This document shows positions 47,802-57,500 of a DNA stretch of 64,000 nucleotides, piece after piece. The position numbers and the translations under genes were made by a program. This stretch comes from Myxococcota bacterium (GTDB taxonomy: Bacteria > Myxococcota_A > UBA796 > UBA9615 > JAKLKC01): positions 1 through 64,000 of the forward strand of contig JAKLKC010000002.1 in assembly GCA_023150875.1 (NCBI GenBank), read 5' to 3'. Below the pieces are notes generated by a model. That model did no database searches. It was not told the DNA's origin and worked only from the letters and a program-made list of their open reading frames with translations. Every line of letters begins with the position of its first letter. Within the stretch, counting starts at the first letter, position 1.

Positions 47802-49703
47802 TCACATCCGCGACGGGGCCTCGATCCCCAGCAGGCCGAGCCCGTTCCGGAGGACCTGGCCGCAGGCGCGGGCGAGGCTCAGCCGCGCCCCGGCGAGGGG
47901 GGCGGACTCCGCCCCCACCACCCGGTGCTGCTTGTAGAACTTGTTGAACGCCCGGGCAAGCTCCAGGAGGAAGCTCGCCACCAGGGAGGGGTTGAGCTTC
48001 TCGCCCGCCTCGCGGACCACCTCGGGGTATCGCCCCAGGGCCGCCGCCAGCGCCAGCTCCTCGGCGTTCCCCAGCAGGGAGAGGTCCGCCCCGGCCTCGT
48101 CCACTCCCTCGGCCCTCGCCTTCTCCTCGATGCCCGGGATCCGCGCCGCGGTGTACTGCACGTAGGGGCCCGTGTCGCCCTGGAGGGAGACGGACTCCCG
48201 GGGGTTGAACGTGACGTCCGACCGGGGGTTGAAGCGCAGCAGGTAGAAGCGCAGGGCACCGAGCCCGACGGGGACCGCGATCTCGTCGGCGATCTCCGCC
48301 GCCAGCCGCGCCTGCTCGGCGACCGCCGCGGAGCCCTCTCCTCCCTCGCGGCCGTGCTCCTCGGCCCGGGAGGTGACCAGGTCCCGGACCGCGTCCACCA
48401 CCTCCGTCATCAGGGCGTCGGCGTCGACCACCGTGCCCTCCCGGGTCTTCATCCTCCCCTCCGGCAGGTAGACCATGCCGTAGGACAGGTGGTGCAGGTG
48501 GTCCGCCCAGGCGTAGCCCATGCGCCGCAGCGCCGAGAACAGGACCTGGAAGTGGTGGTCCTGCTCCGAGGCCACGACGTAGATCGAGCGGGCGAGCCCG
48601 TAGTCCCGCATCTTGAGCAGGGCGGTGCCCACGTCCTGGGTCATGTAGACGCTGGTGCCGTCCCGGCGGAGCAGCAGCTTCTCGCCCAGGTCCTCGGCGG
48701 AGAGGTCGATCCAGACCGACCCGTCCTCCCGGCGCTGGAGGACGCCCCGCTCGAGGCCGGACAGGACCGTCTCCCGCCCCAGCAGGTAGGTCTCGCTCTC
48801 GAAGTAGTAACGGTCGAAGGCGATCCCCATGCGCCGGTAGGTCTCCGCGAAGCCCTCCAGCACCCAGGCGTTCATGCGCTGCCAGAGGGCCCGCACCCCG
48901 GGGTCCCCCGCCTCCCACCGGCGGAGCAGGGCCCGGGCGTCCTGGAGGGTGGCGCTGCGCTCCGTGGCGAGCTGCTCCGCCAGCCCGGGGTCCGGCTGCT
49001 CCCCGGTCTCCTGGATCCGCTGCACCTCTGCGGCGACCTCGGCCTTGTGGGCCTTCTCGAACAGCACGTAGTACTCGCCGACGAAGTGGTCCCCCTTGAC
49101 CCCCTCGGACTCGGGGGTGCGCCCCTGGCCCCATCGCTGATAGGCGAGCATCGACTTGCAGATGTGGATGCCCCGGTCGTTGACGAGGTTGGCCCGGACC
49201 ACCCGGTGGCCGTTGGCGGCCAGGATCCGCGAGACGGCGTCCCCCAGCACGTTGTTGCGGACGTGCCCCAGGTGCTGGGGCTTGTTGGTGTTGGGCGAGC
49301 TGAACTCCACCATCACCGGGCGCCCGCCCCCGGCGTCGTCCCTCCCGTAGTCCTCCCCCCGGGCCAGGACGTCCCCCACCAGCGCCGAGAACAGGGCGCC
49401 GCGGTCCAGGGTCAGGTTCAGGTAGGGGCCCGCCGCCTCCGCCCGGGCGAGGAGGCCGTCCCCACCGGCGCCGGACAGGGCCTCGGCGAGGGCCTGGGCG
49501 ATGGCGGGGGGAGGACGCCGCAGGGACCGGGCCAGGGGGAAGCAGGCGACGGCGAAGTCCCCCAGGTCCACGCGGGGTGGGGGCGCGAGGTCCAGGGCCG
49601 GCAGGTCCGCTCCCTCGGGGGCGAGGGCGAGGGCGGCCGTGGCCAGGCGGTCGGCGACGCGGGCCTTGAGGAGGGCGAAAGCGGTGGGGGCGGAGGGGCT
49701 CAT
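47802..49703 (-). CDS. argS: Arginyl-tRNA synthetase
   Basis: VEFSSPNTNKPQHLGHVRNNVLGDAVSRIL (HIGH-like); TREGTVVDADALM; SDVTFNPRESVSLQGDTGPYVQYTAARI. Confidence 0.96.
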   Translation of the reverse strand: MSPSAPTAFALLKARVADRLATAALALAPEGADLPALDLAPPPRVDLGDFAVACFPLARSLRRPPPAIAQALAEALSGAGGDGLLARAEAAGPYLNLTLDRGALFSALVGDVLARGEDYGRDDAGGGRPVMVEFSSPNTNKPQHLGHVRNNVLGDAVSRILAANGHRVVRANLVNDRGIHICKSMLAYQRWGQGRTPESEGVKGDHFVGEYYVLFEKAHKAEVAAEVQRIQETGEQPDPGLAEQLATERSATLQDARALLRRWEAGDPGVRALWQRMNAWVLEGFAETYRRMGIAFDRYYFESETYLLGRETVLSGLERGVLQRREDGSVWIDLSAEDLGEKLLLRRDGTSVYMTQDVGTALLKMRDYGLARSIYVVASEQDHHFQVLFSALRRMGYAWADHLHHLSYGMVYLPEGRMKTREGTVVDADALMTEVVDAVRDLVTSRAEEHGREGGEGSAAVAEQARLAAEIADEIAVPVGLGALRFYLLRFNPRSDVTFNPRESVSLQGDTGPYVQYTAARIPGIEEKARAEGVDEAGADLSLLGNAEELALAAALGRYPEVVREAGEKLNPSLVASFLLELARAFNKFYKQHRVVGAESAPLAGARLSLARACGQVLRNGLGLLGIEAPSRM

Positions 49704-49786
49704 CGCCGGGAGGACTCCAGTGGGGCGGGGGCCTGGGGGCGGGACCCCTCGCCGCGGGAGGTTCGGGCCGGGGAGGGGGAGATGGA

Positions 49787-49972
49787 TCAGAGACCGAAGT
49801 CGATGATCACGATCCCGCGATCGGGGCGGTCCTCGTCCCGGGGGACGGGCGAGTCCGCGGGCGGGCGGGCCGGCTCGGGGCGCGGGATCTCGATGTGCAG
49901 GGGCACCCGGGCTCCGTCCGACTTCTCGCGGCGCTCGCGCTTGATCTTCTCGATGATGTAGGCATCGAGCAT
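49787..49972 (-). CDS. Small hypothetical protein (61 aa)
   Basis: MLDAYIIEKIKRERREKSDGARVPLHIEIPRPEPARPPADSPVPRDEDRPDRGIVIIDFGL; internal start of longer track ORF. Confidence 0.6.
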   Translation of the reverse strand: MLDAYIIEKIKRERREKSDGARVPLHIEIPRPEPARPPADSPVPRDEDRPDRGIVIIDFGL

Positions 49973-50030
49973 GGGGGGCTCCGCTCCGGTCGGATGGCGC
50001 TCACCAACGAAAATATAGCACGCGACCCGA

Positions 50031-50894
50031 TCACGGGCCAAACGGCGGGGGATCGGGGCCGGCCACGAGGGCGCGGGCGACCGCCGCCCGGGCCTCGTCG
50101 TCGAGGGGGGCGATCCGCAGGGCCTCGGCCGACAGCAGGCGATAGAGGCAGGCGGCCTCGGGGTCCCCTGGGGCGAGGGCGGCGAGGTGGGCGGCGACGA
50201 CCGCGGCGTCCCCCCGGGCGACGGGGCCGGTGAGGGCACGCTCGGGCGAGTTGCGGGAGAGGTTCTCGACGGTCCCCCGAACCAGGGGCAGCAGCATCTC
50301 CAGGCCCCTCTCCCGCGGGACGCCGGCCCGGTCGAGGGTCCGGACCGCCACGGCCTCCAGGGCGACCAGGAGGTTCGAGGCGATGACCGCGGCGGCGTGG
50401 TAGAGGGCCTTGCCCGAGGCGGGGACCTCCACGGCCCGGCAGCCCAGCACCTCCGCCAGGGTCTCCGCCACCCGGACCGCGGGCGGGTCCCCCTCCACCC
50501 CGAAGGTGAAGGGGGCCGGCCAGGGGCCGTCGCCGGCCAGGGCCTGGAGGGGGTGCCAGGCCCCGTAGGCGACCCCCGGGGCCCGGCCCCCGGCGTGCGC
50601 GGCGGACGCGGGGAGGGCCCCCGACAGGTGCAGGACCACCGCCCCCGGGCGCAGGCCGGCATCCGCGAGGCGCGCCCCCACGTCTGGCACCGCCCGGTCC
50701 GACACCGCGAGGACCACCACCGCCGCGGGGGTGAGGTCCGGCAGGTGGGGGCCGGCGAGCAGGGCGACACCGGGGCCGGGGGGCACCGCCGGCAGGCGGG
50801 AGGGATCGCGGTTCCACAGGGACGCCGGCGGGGAGCCGGCGGCGGACAGAGCCCGGGCCACGGCGGTGCCGGCCCGCCCCGCCCCCAGCACCAC
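50031..50894 (-). CDS. Rossmann-like / DUF2520 domain protein
   Basis: VVLGAGRAGTAVARALSAAG...VVLAVSDRAVPDVGARL...VLHLSGALPA...YGAWHPLQAL; start codon uncertain. Confidence 0.82.
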   Translation of the reverse strand: MVLGAGRAGTAVARALSAAGSPPASLWNRDPSRLPAVPPGPGVALLAGPHLPDLTPAAVVVLAVSDRAVPDVGARLADAGLRPGAVVLHLSGALPASAAHAGGRAPGVAYGAWHPLQALAGDGPWPAPFTFGVEGDPPAVRVAETLAEVLGCRAVEVPASGKALYHAAAVIASNLLVALEAVAVRTLDRAGVPRERGLEMLLPLVRGTVENLSRNSPERALTGPVARGDAAVVAAHLAALAPGDPEAACLYRLLSAEALRIAPLDDEARAAVARALVAGPDPPPFGP

Positions 50895-51058
50895 CAGGGG
50901 GCCGGGGAGGGAGCGGGCCCCTTGTCCGTCCCTTCCCGACCTGATAGCGTGCGCCGTGGATGGGGTTGATTGATGCGTCAATCGACGTCCCCCCGGGGCC
51001 GCGTCGGTCCGGACCGCTCCGGGGTCCGCCGCTCCGCTCGCCGGGTGAAGGAGGGTGG

Positions 51059-51850
51059 GTGACCGGGTCCGCAGGTCCGCTACTCTACGACCGGTCCGGT
51101 GGGGTCGCAACGCTGACCCTGAACCGCCCCGAGGCCCGCAACGCGCTGTCCCCGGCGCTGGTGGAGGCCCTGCTGGCCGCCCTCCGGGAGGCCGGAGCCG
51201 ATCCCGAGGTGAGGGTGGTGGTGATCACCGGCGCCGGAGATCGGGCGTTCTGCGCCGGGGGCGACCTGGGCGGCGGGGGGCTGCTGGCGGAGGGGGTGCT
51301 GGCCGCCCACCACGCCCGGGCCCGTTTCGGGGAGCTGTTCCGGACGCTCAACCGGCTGGGGAAGCCGGTGGTGGCGAGGCTGAACGGCGACGCACTGGGA
51401 GGGGGCTTCGGCCTCGCCCTGGCGTGCGACCTGGTGGTGGCCGCGGACGGGGTGCGCCTGGGCACGCCCGAGGTGGACCTGGGCCTCTTCCCCCACGTGA
51501 TCCTCGCCACCCTGGTCCGGAACGTGCCCCGGAAGGTGCTGCTCCGCTCGGTCCTGTGCGGCGAGAAGCTCCCCGCCCGGGAAGGGGAGCGGTGGGGATT
51601 CGTCACCGAGGTCGTCCCCCGGGGGGACCTCGACGCGGCGACGGCGAGGTGGACGGCGAGGCTGCTGTCCAAGAGCCCCGCGGTCCTGCGCCTGGGGCGG
51701 GACGCCTTCTACGCCATGCAGGACATGGAGTTCGAGCAGGGGCTGGACTTCCTGTCGGCCCAGCTCACCCTGAACACCCTCGCCGAGGACGCCATGGAGG
51801 GGATCTCCGCCTTCCTCCAGAAGCGCCCGCCCGAGTGGAAGGGGAGGTGA
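51059..51850 (+). CDS. Enoyl-CoA hydratase/isomerase family protein
   Basis: VATLTLNRPEARNALSPALVEALLAAL...VVITGAGDRAFCAGGDL...GGGFGLALACDLVVAA. Confidence 0.92.
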   Translation: MTGSAGPLLYDRSGGVATLTLNRPEARNALSPALVEALLAALREAGADPEVRVVVITGAGDRAFCAGGDLGGGGLLAEGVLAAHHARARFGELFRTLNRLGKPVVARLNGDALGGGFGLALACDLVVAADGVRLGTPEVDLGLFPHVILATLVRNVPRKVLLRSVLCGEKLPAREGERWGFVTEVVPRGDLDAATARWTARLLSKSPAVLRLGRDAFYAMQDMEFEQGLDFLSAQLTLNTLAEDAMEGISAFLQKRPPEWKGR

Positions 51851-51851
51851 G

Positions 51852-52730
51852 ATGCGCCCGGTGAACCGCGACAAGGCGATCCTCTGCTGCGCCCTCTCCG
51901 GGGTGGTGGCCAACAAGTCCCAGTGCCCGGCGATCCCCTACACCCCCGAGGAGTACGGCGAAGAGGCCCGGCGCGCCTACGAGGCCGGGGCGGCGATGGT
52001 CCACATCCACGCCCGGGAACGGGACGGCACCCCGTCCTACCGGAAGGAAAGCTACGCCGAGATCCGCGACGCGATCCTGGCGCGCTGCCCGGACGTCGTG
52101 ATCAACTTCTCCACCGGCGCCGTGGGCGTCCCCCTGGAGCAGCGGATCCACCACGTCCGGGACCTGAAGCCCGACGTCGGCGCCCTCAACATGGGCTCGA
52201 TGAACTACGCGAAGTACAACCCCCGCAGGAAGTCGTTCGTCTTCGACTTCGTCTTCGCCAACCCCTTCTCCGAGATCGTCTGTCAGCTCGAGGCGATGCG
52301 GGACGCGGGGGTGCTCCCGGAGCTGGAGTGCTTCGACGGCGGGCACGTGTCGTCGGCCCTCCCCCTCATCGACATGGGCCTTCTCCGGGCTCCCTTCCAC
52401 TTCTCGCTGATCCTCGGCGTCGTCGGCGGGGCCGAGGCGAGCACCGAGAGCCTGGTCCACGAGGTCCGCCTGCTCCCGGACGACAGCAACTGGGAGGTCA
52501 TCGGGGTCGGCCGCGACCAGTGGCGCCTGTGCGCGGGGGCCCTGTCCATGGGGGGCGACGTGCGGGTCGGGCTCGAGGACAACTTCTACCTGCCCGACGG
52601 GCGGATGGCGGGGTCCAACGGCGACCTGTGCGCCGCCGCGGCCAGCCTGATCCGCCTGACGGGGCGGGAACCCGCCACCCCCGCCGAGGCGCGGGAGATC
52701 TACGGGATCGCGAGGAGGTCCGAGGCATGA
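51852..52730 (+). CDS. BKACE (beta-keto acid cleavage enzyme, DUF849; Kce-like)
   Basis: ALSGVVANKSQCPAIPYTPEEYGEEARRAYEAGAAMVHIHARERDGTPSY...GHVSSALPLIDMGLL. Confidence 0.9.
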   Translation: MRPVNRDKAILCCALSGVVANKSQCPAIPYTPEEYGEEARRAYEAGAAMVHIHARERDGTPSYRKESYAEIRDAILARCPDVVINFSTGAVGVPLEQRIHHVRDLKPDVGALNMGSMNYAKYNPRRKSFVFDFVFANPFSEIVCQLEAMRDAGVLPELECFDGGHVSSALPLIDMGLLRAPFHFSLILGVVGGAEASTESLVHEVRLLPDDSNWEVIGVGRDQWRLCAGALSMGGDVRVGLEDNFYLPDGRMAGSNGDLCAAAASLIRLTGREPATPAEAREIYGIARRSEA

Positions 52731-52942
52731 GCAAGGAGATCCGGGCGGAGATCACGGGGACGGTGTGGAAGGTCCACGTCGCGGCCGGCCACGTCTTCGC
52801 GGCGGGGGAGGAGCTGGCGATCCTGGAGTCCATGAAGATGGAGATCCCCGTAGAGCCCGAAGAGGGGGGCACCGTGGCGGAGGTGCGGATCCGGGAGGGC
52901 CAGGCGATCCAGGAGGGGGACGTGATGTTCGTCGTGGAGTAG
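52727..52942 (+). CDS. Stand-alone biotin carboxyl carrier-type protein
   Basis: MSKEIRAEITGTVWKVHVAAGHVFAAGEELAILESMKMEIPVEPEEGGTVAEVRIREGQAIQEGDVMFVVE; ESMKMEIP biotinylation motif; ATGA overlap. Confidence 0.9.
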   Translation: MSKEIRAEITGTVWKVHVAAGHVFAAGEELAILESMKMEIPVEPEEGGTVAEVRIREGQAIQEGDVMFVVE

Positions 52943-52952
52943 CCCCCCCGTT

Positions 52953-53060
52953 GCCCGTGCCCGTGCCCGAGTCCGTGTTCGTGCCGGTGTTCGTGTTCGT
53001 GCCGGTGTTCGTGTTCGTGCCGGTGTTCGTGTTCGTGCCGGTGTTCGTGTTCGTGCCTCG
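52953..53060. repeat. Hexamer-based tandem repeat GTGYYS with four perfect 18-bp copies GTGCCGGTGTTCGTGTTC
   Basis: Four exact 18-bp units at 52981-53052, flanked by GTGCCC/GAGTCC hexamers. Confidence 0.95.
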
Positions 53061-53109
53061 TTCACCTGCCCCCACCCGCATCCCGCCCCGCCTCCCGGCC
53101 CTGGCGACA

Positions 53110-53276
53110 CCATGCCTGTCCGGCCGTTTCCCAGGGCGGTTCGTGACGACTGCCGGCCGGCGTAATAGGCTCGCCGTCCTTGGCTCGCCCACAGAGGCAC
53201 AGAGCGGCCCGTCCGGGGCCCACAGAGAACACGGAGGGAAGAGCGGGGAGGCCTGGAGCTTCGGGCGGCGAACGGA
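53110..53276. repeat. Dispersed ~165 bp repeat, copy B
   Basis: Near-identical to 30937-31102; identical core 53168-53238. Confidence 0.9.
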
Positions 53277-53300
53277 GAGGCGTGGGCGACTCCACGCGAG

Positions 53301-54506
53301 TCAGCCCCGCCGGGCCTCCACCGCCGCCCCCAGCGCGTCGCGCATCGCTTCGGCGGCGGCGTCCCAGGTCCGGTCCCGGGCGAAGGCCCGGCCCGCGGTC
53401 CCCAGGCGGTCCCGCAGGGCGTCGTCCGCCAGGCATCGCAGGACCGCCCCCGCGAAGGCCTCCGCGCCGTCGGCGACGAGCGCCTCCCGGCCGTCCCGGA
53501 CGGGAGTGCCCTCGGCGCCCACCGCGGTCGAGACCACCGCGCGGCCGGTGGCGAGGGCCTCCAGCAGCTTCAGCCGCGCGCCCCCCGCCACCCGCAGCGG
53601 GATCACCTCCACCCGGGCCCGCAGGCGCCAGGGCGTCACGTCCTCCACCTCCCCCACCCACTCTACGCCGGGTCCGCCGAGCGCCCGCGCCGCCCCACCG
53701 GGCCGCCGCCCCACCACCGTCAGGACGGCGCCGGGGCGGCGCGCCTGGACCCGGGGCCAGACGTCTCCGATGAACCACCGGAGCCCGTCCAGGTTCCCCC
53801 GCCAGTCCAAGGCCCCGATGAAGACGACGCGGTCGGGATCCCCCGGCCCCTCCACCGCCGGCAGGTCGGCGAGGCCGGCATCGACCCCGTGGGGCACCAC
53901 CGCCACCCGCCGCGCACCCATGCCCTCGAACGCCCGCGCGTCCTCCCGGGACACCGTGACCACCAGGTCCGCGCCCCGGGCGGCGCGCCGCTCCATGCGC
54001 TCCGTCCGCCGGGCCTGGAGGCTCCACGCGAGGCGGCGGGGGAGGTCCTCCGCCACCCCCGCGGCCCGCCGGGCGATCTGCCCCTCGACGTTGTGGGCGT
54101 GCAGGACCCGGGCGGCGGAGCCGGCGAGGGCCAGGTAGGGGGCGACGTGCAGGTACTCCGCCACCACGGCTTCGGGACGGCGACGGCGCGCCTCCCGGAG
54201 CACCGCCGCCGTCGTGCGCGCGCTCGCCAGGCGGGCGGCGGTCCACGGCAGGCCGGTGAGGGCCGCCCGCACCGCCGTGCCCACCGCCGCCGGTCCGGGG
54301 CCGAGGCCATTGCGCTCCACGCCCACGGACCCGGGGAACCGCTCCCTCATCGCCGCCGCGCCCACCGCCTCGGAGGGGCGCCAGGCGAAGACGATCCCCA
54401 CGTCGTCCCAGCGGGCGAGGCGGCTCCAGATCTCCAGCGCGCGGATCTCGCCGCCGCCCCGGGCGGGCAGGAAGGGGCGGGGGGCGAGGACGAGGACCCG
54501 GGTCAC
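53301..54506 (-). CDS. GT4-type glycosyltransferase
   Basis: RVLVLAPRPFLPARGGGEIRALEIWSRLA...VTVSREDARAFEGMGARRVAVVPHGVD...PLRVAGGARLKLLEALATGRAVVST; GTG start overlapping upstream stop. Confidence 0.9.
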   Translation of the reverse strand: MTRVLVLAPRPFLPARGGGEIRALEIWSRLARWDDVGIVFAWRPSEAVGAAAMRERFPGSVGVERNGLGPGPAAVGTAVRAALTGLPWTAARLASARTTAAVLREARRRRPEAVVAEYLHVAPYLALAGSAARVLHAHNVEGQIARRAAGVAEDLPRRLAWSLQARRTERMERRAARGADLVVTVSREDARAFEGMGARRVAVVPHGVDAGLADLPAVEGPGDPDRVVFIGALDWRGNLDGLRWFIGDVWPRVQARRPGAVLTVVGRRPGGAARALGGPGVEWVGEVEDVTPWRLRARVEVIPLRVAGGARLKLLEALATGRAVVSTAVGAEGTPVRDGREALVADGAEAFAGAVLRCLADDALRDRLGTAGRAFARDRTWDAAAEAMRDALGAAVEARRG

Positions 54507-57500
54507 TCGTCCACGAAGCCGTCGCAGTCGTCGTCCCGGCCGTTGGGGACCTCCAGGGCGCCGGGGCGGACGTCGGCGCGGGTGTCGTCGCAGTCCCCGC
54601 CCGCCTCAGTGAAGCCGTCCCGGTCGTCGTCGTAGGCCGTCGTGCCCTCGTCCACCCGACCGTCGCAGTTGTTGTCGACGCCGTCCATGACCTCGGCGGC
54701 GCCGGGATAGACGTCGGCGAGGCCGTCGTTGCAGTCCCCCTGGTTCTCGCTGCGCCCGTCGCCATCGTCGTCCCGCAGGACCGTGCCCTCGTCGACGGTG
54801 CCGTCGCAGTCGTCGTCCAGGCCGTTGGCCAGCTCGGTGGCGCCGGGGTGGATCGTCGGCACGGCGTCGTTGCAGTCGCCCCCGGCCGGGCCCCAGCCGT
54901 CGCCGTCGGCGTCGTCCGCCCCCGTGGCCGTGCCGTCGCAGTCCCAGTCCAGGCCCGGGCCCCCATCGGGCGCGCCGGGGTACACGTCGTCGTCGCTGTC
55001 GTCGCAGTCCCCCTCGTCCTCGCTGTAGCCGTCGTGGTCGTCGTCGGAGGCCCGGGTCCCCTCGTCGGTCAGCCCGTCGCAGTCGTTGTCCAGCCCGTCC
55101 CCCGAGGCGTCCCCCGCCCCTCCGTCCTCGGGCGCGCCGGGGTACACCGTGGGATCCCCGTCGTCGCAGTCCCCGCCCACCTCGCTGTAGCCGTCCAGGT
55201 CGTCGTCCGAGTCCTCGGTCCCCTCGTCCGTCAGCCCGTCGCAGTCGTCGTCGACCCCGTTGGAGACCTCGGTACCCCCCGGGAAGACGTCCGCATCGGC
55301 GTCGTTGCAGTCCCCGCCGACCTCGGCGTGCCCGTCCCCGTCGTCGTCGTAGTTCTCGGTCCCCTCGTCGACGGTCCCGTCGCAGTCGTTGTCGAGTCCG
55401 TCCGCCAGCTCCGGGGCGCCGGGATGGCTGTCCGCGTCCCCCTCGAAGCAGTCGGCGCCGCACGCGTACCCGTCGCCGTCGAGGTCGAAGCCCTGGTGGT
55501 GGGTGGCCGTGCAGTCGTTCCCGTACAGCGGCACGTCCACCAGGGGGCGCGCGGCGTCGTCGGTCTCGATGACCAGGGAGCCCGCGGCCGCCGCGACTTC
55601 CGCGGGGGCGAACGTCACCGTCAGCACCAGCTCCTCCCCCTCCCGGAGGGCCAGCGGAAGAGCGCCCACGGAGGCGGGCAGGCTCACCGAGAACGCCTCC
55701 CCCGACTCCACCTCGGCCCGGAGCAGGTTCAGGTCCGCGACGCCCTCGTTGCGGACCGTCACCGAGGCGTGCTGGGGATCCCCGGGCTCCACGGGGCCGA
55801 AGTCCACCAGGGCCGGGTAGACCGCGAGGGCGCCGGACCGGGCGGACCCCCGGAGCACCAGCTCCTGGGAGCCCTCGGCCCCCTGGGCGTTGATGTTGAT
55901 CGTCAGCACCGCCCGGTCGTCCCCCTCGATGCGGGGGTGGTACGCCACCTGGATCTGGGCGACCTCGCCGGGGCCGATGTCCCCCTCGATCCCCGTGACG
56001 ACCTCGAAGTCCCCCCCGGGATCGTCCAGCACCAGACCGAGGACGGTCATCGTCCCCGAGCCCGCGTTGTCCAGGAAGACGTCCCGCACCGGGTCCGAGC
56101 CCACCAGCACCGCGCCGAAGTCCACGATGTCCGGGGTGATCCGCAGCTCGGGGGTGGACGCGTTGATGTTGACGTCGGTGCAGCCGGGGAGGGCCAGCAG
56201 CGCCACGGCGGAGACCACGGCGGCGCGGGGAAACGTTCTGCGCCGCCGCAGGGGGATCAGCAGGCCCAGGGCGAGCCCCGCGGCGAGGCCGCCCCCCTGC
56301 CCGCGGCCCCGGGAGTCGCACCCGCCGCAGTCGCCCGGGTCCACCTCGCCGTCGCCCTCCGAGTCGTCCCCGCAGCCGGGGTCCACCTCGCCGTCGCAGT
56401 CGTTGTCCATCCCGTCGCAGTCCTCGATGGCATCGGGGTTCGTGAACGCCTCCGCGTCGTCGCAGTCCCCCTGGTCCTCGCTGTGGCCGTCCCCGTCGTC
56501 GTCGAAGGCGTCGGTCCCCTCGTCGGTGACCCCGTCGCAGTCCTCGTCCACGCCGTCGGCGACCTCGCCCGCGCCCGGGTGGACGTCCTCGTCCGCGTCG
56601 TCGCAGTCCCCCTGGTCCTCGCTGAAGCCGTCGCCGTCGTCGTCGGACTGGGAGGTCCCCTCGTCCACGCGCCCGTCGCAGTCGTCGTCCACTCCGTTCA
56701 CCTCCTCCTCCGCGTCCGGGTGGATCCCGGGGTCCCCGTCGTGGCAGTCCCCCTGCTCCTCGCTGAAGCCGTCCCCGTCGTCGTCGCTCGCCACCGTCCC
56801 CTCGTCGACCTCGCCGTCGCAGTCGTCATCCACCCCGTCCGCCTCCTCCGGGGCGCCGGGGTAGGCGCTGGGGTCGTCGTCGTCGCAGTCCCCGCCCGCG
56901 GGGGCGTACCCGTCGCCGTCCCCGTCGGCGGTGTCGCTCACCCCTCCGTCCACCACCCCGTCGCAGTCGTTGTCGACGCCGTCCAGCACCTCCACCGCGC
57001 CCGGAGAGACCAGGGGATCGCCGTCGTTGCAGTCCCCCGCCACCTCGGAGTAGCCGTCCCCGTCGTCGTCGTAGAGCTCGGTGGTCTCGTCCACGACCCC
57101 GTCGCAGTCGTTGTCCGCCCCGTCGGGCAACTCCACGGCGCCGGGGTGCGTGTCGTCCCGGGCGTCGTTGCAGTCGCCGCCGGACTCGGCGAAGCCGTCG
57201 CCGTCCTCGTCGGTGCCTCCGGTGCCCTCGTCGATGGCCCCGTCGCAGTCGTCGTCGACGGAGTTCGACAGCTCCGGGGCGCCGGGGTGGACCTCGTCGT
57301 CGGTGTCGTCGCAGTCCCCGGCGTCCTCCGAGTACCCGTCGCCGTCGTCGTCCACGTCGGGGGCGCCCTCGTCGGTGAAGCCGTCACAGTCGTTGTCGAT
57401 CCCGTCGTCCAGCTCCGGGGCCCCGGGGTACACGGTGGGATCGGAGTCGTCGCAGTCCCCGGAGAGCTCCGTGGCCCCGTCCCCGTCGTCGTCCCACGCG

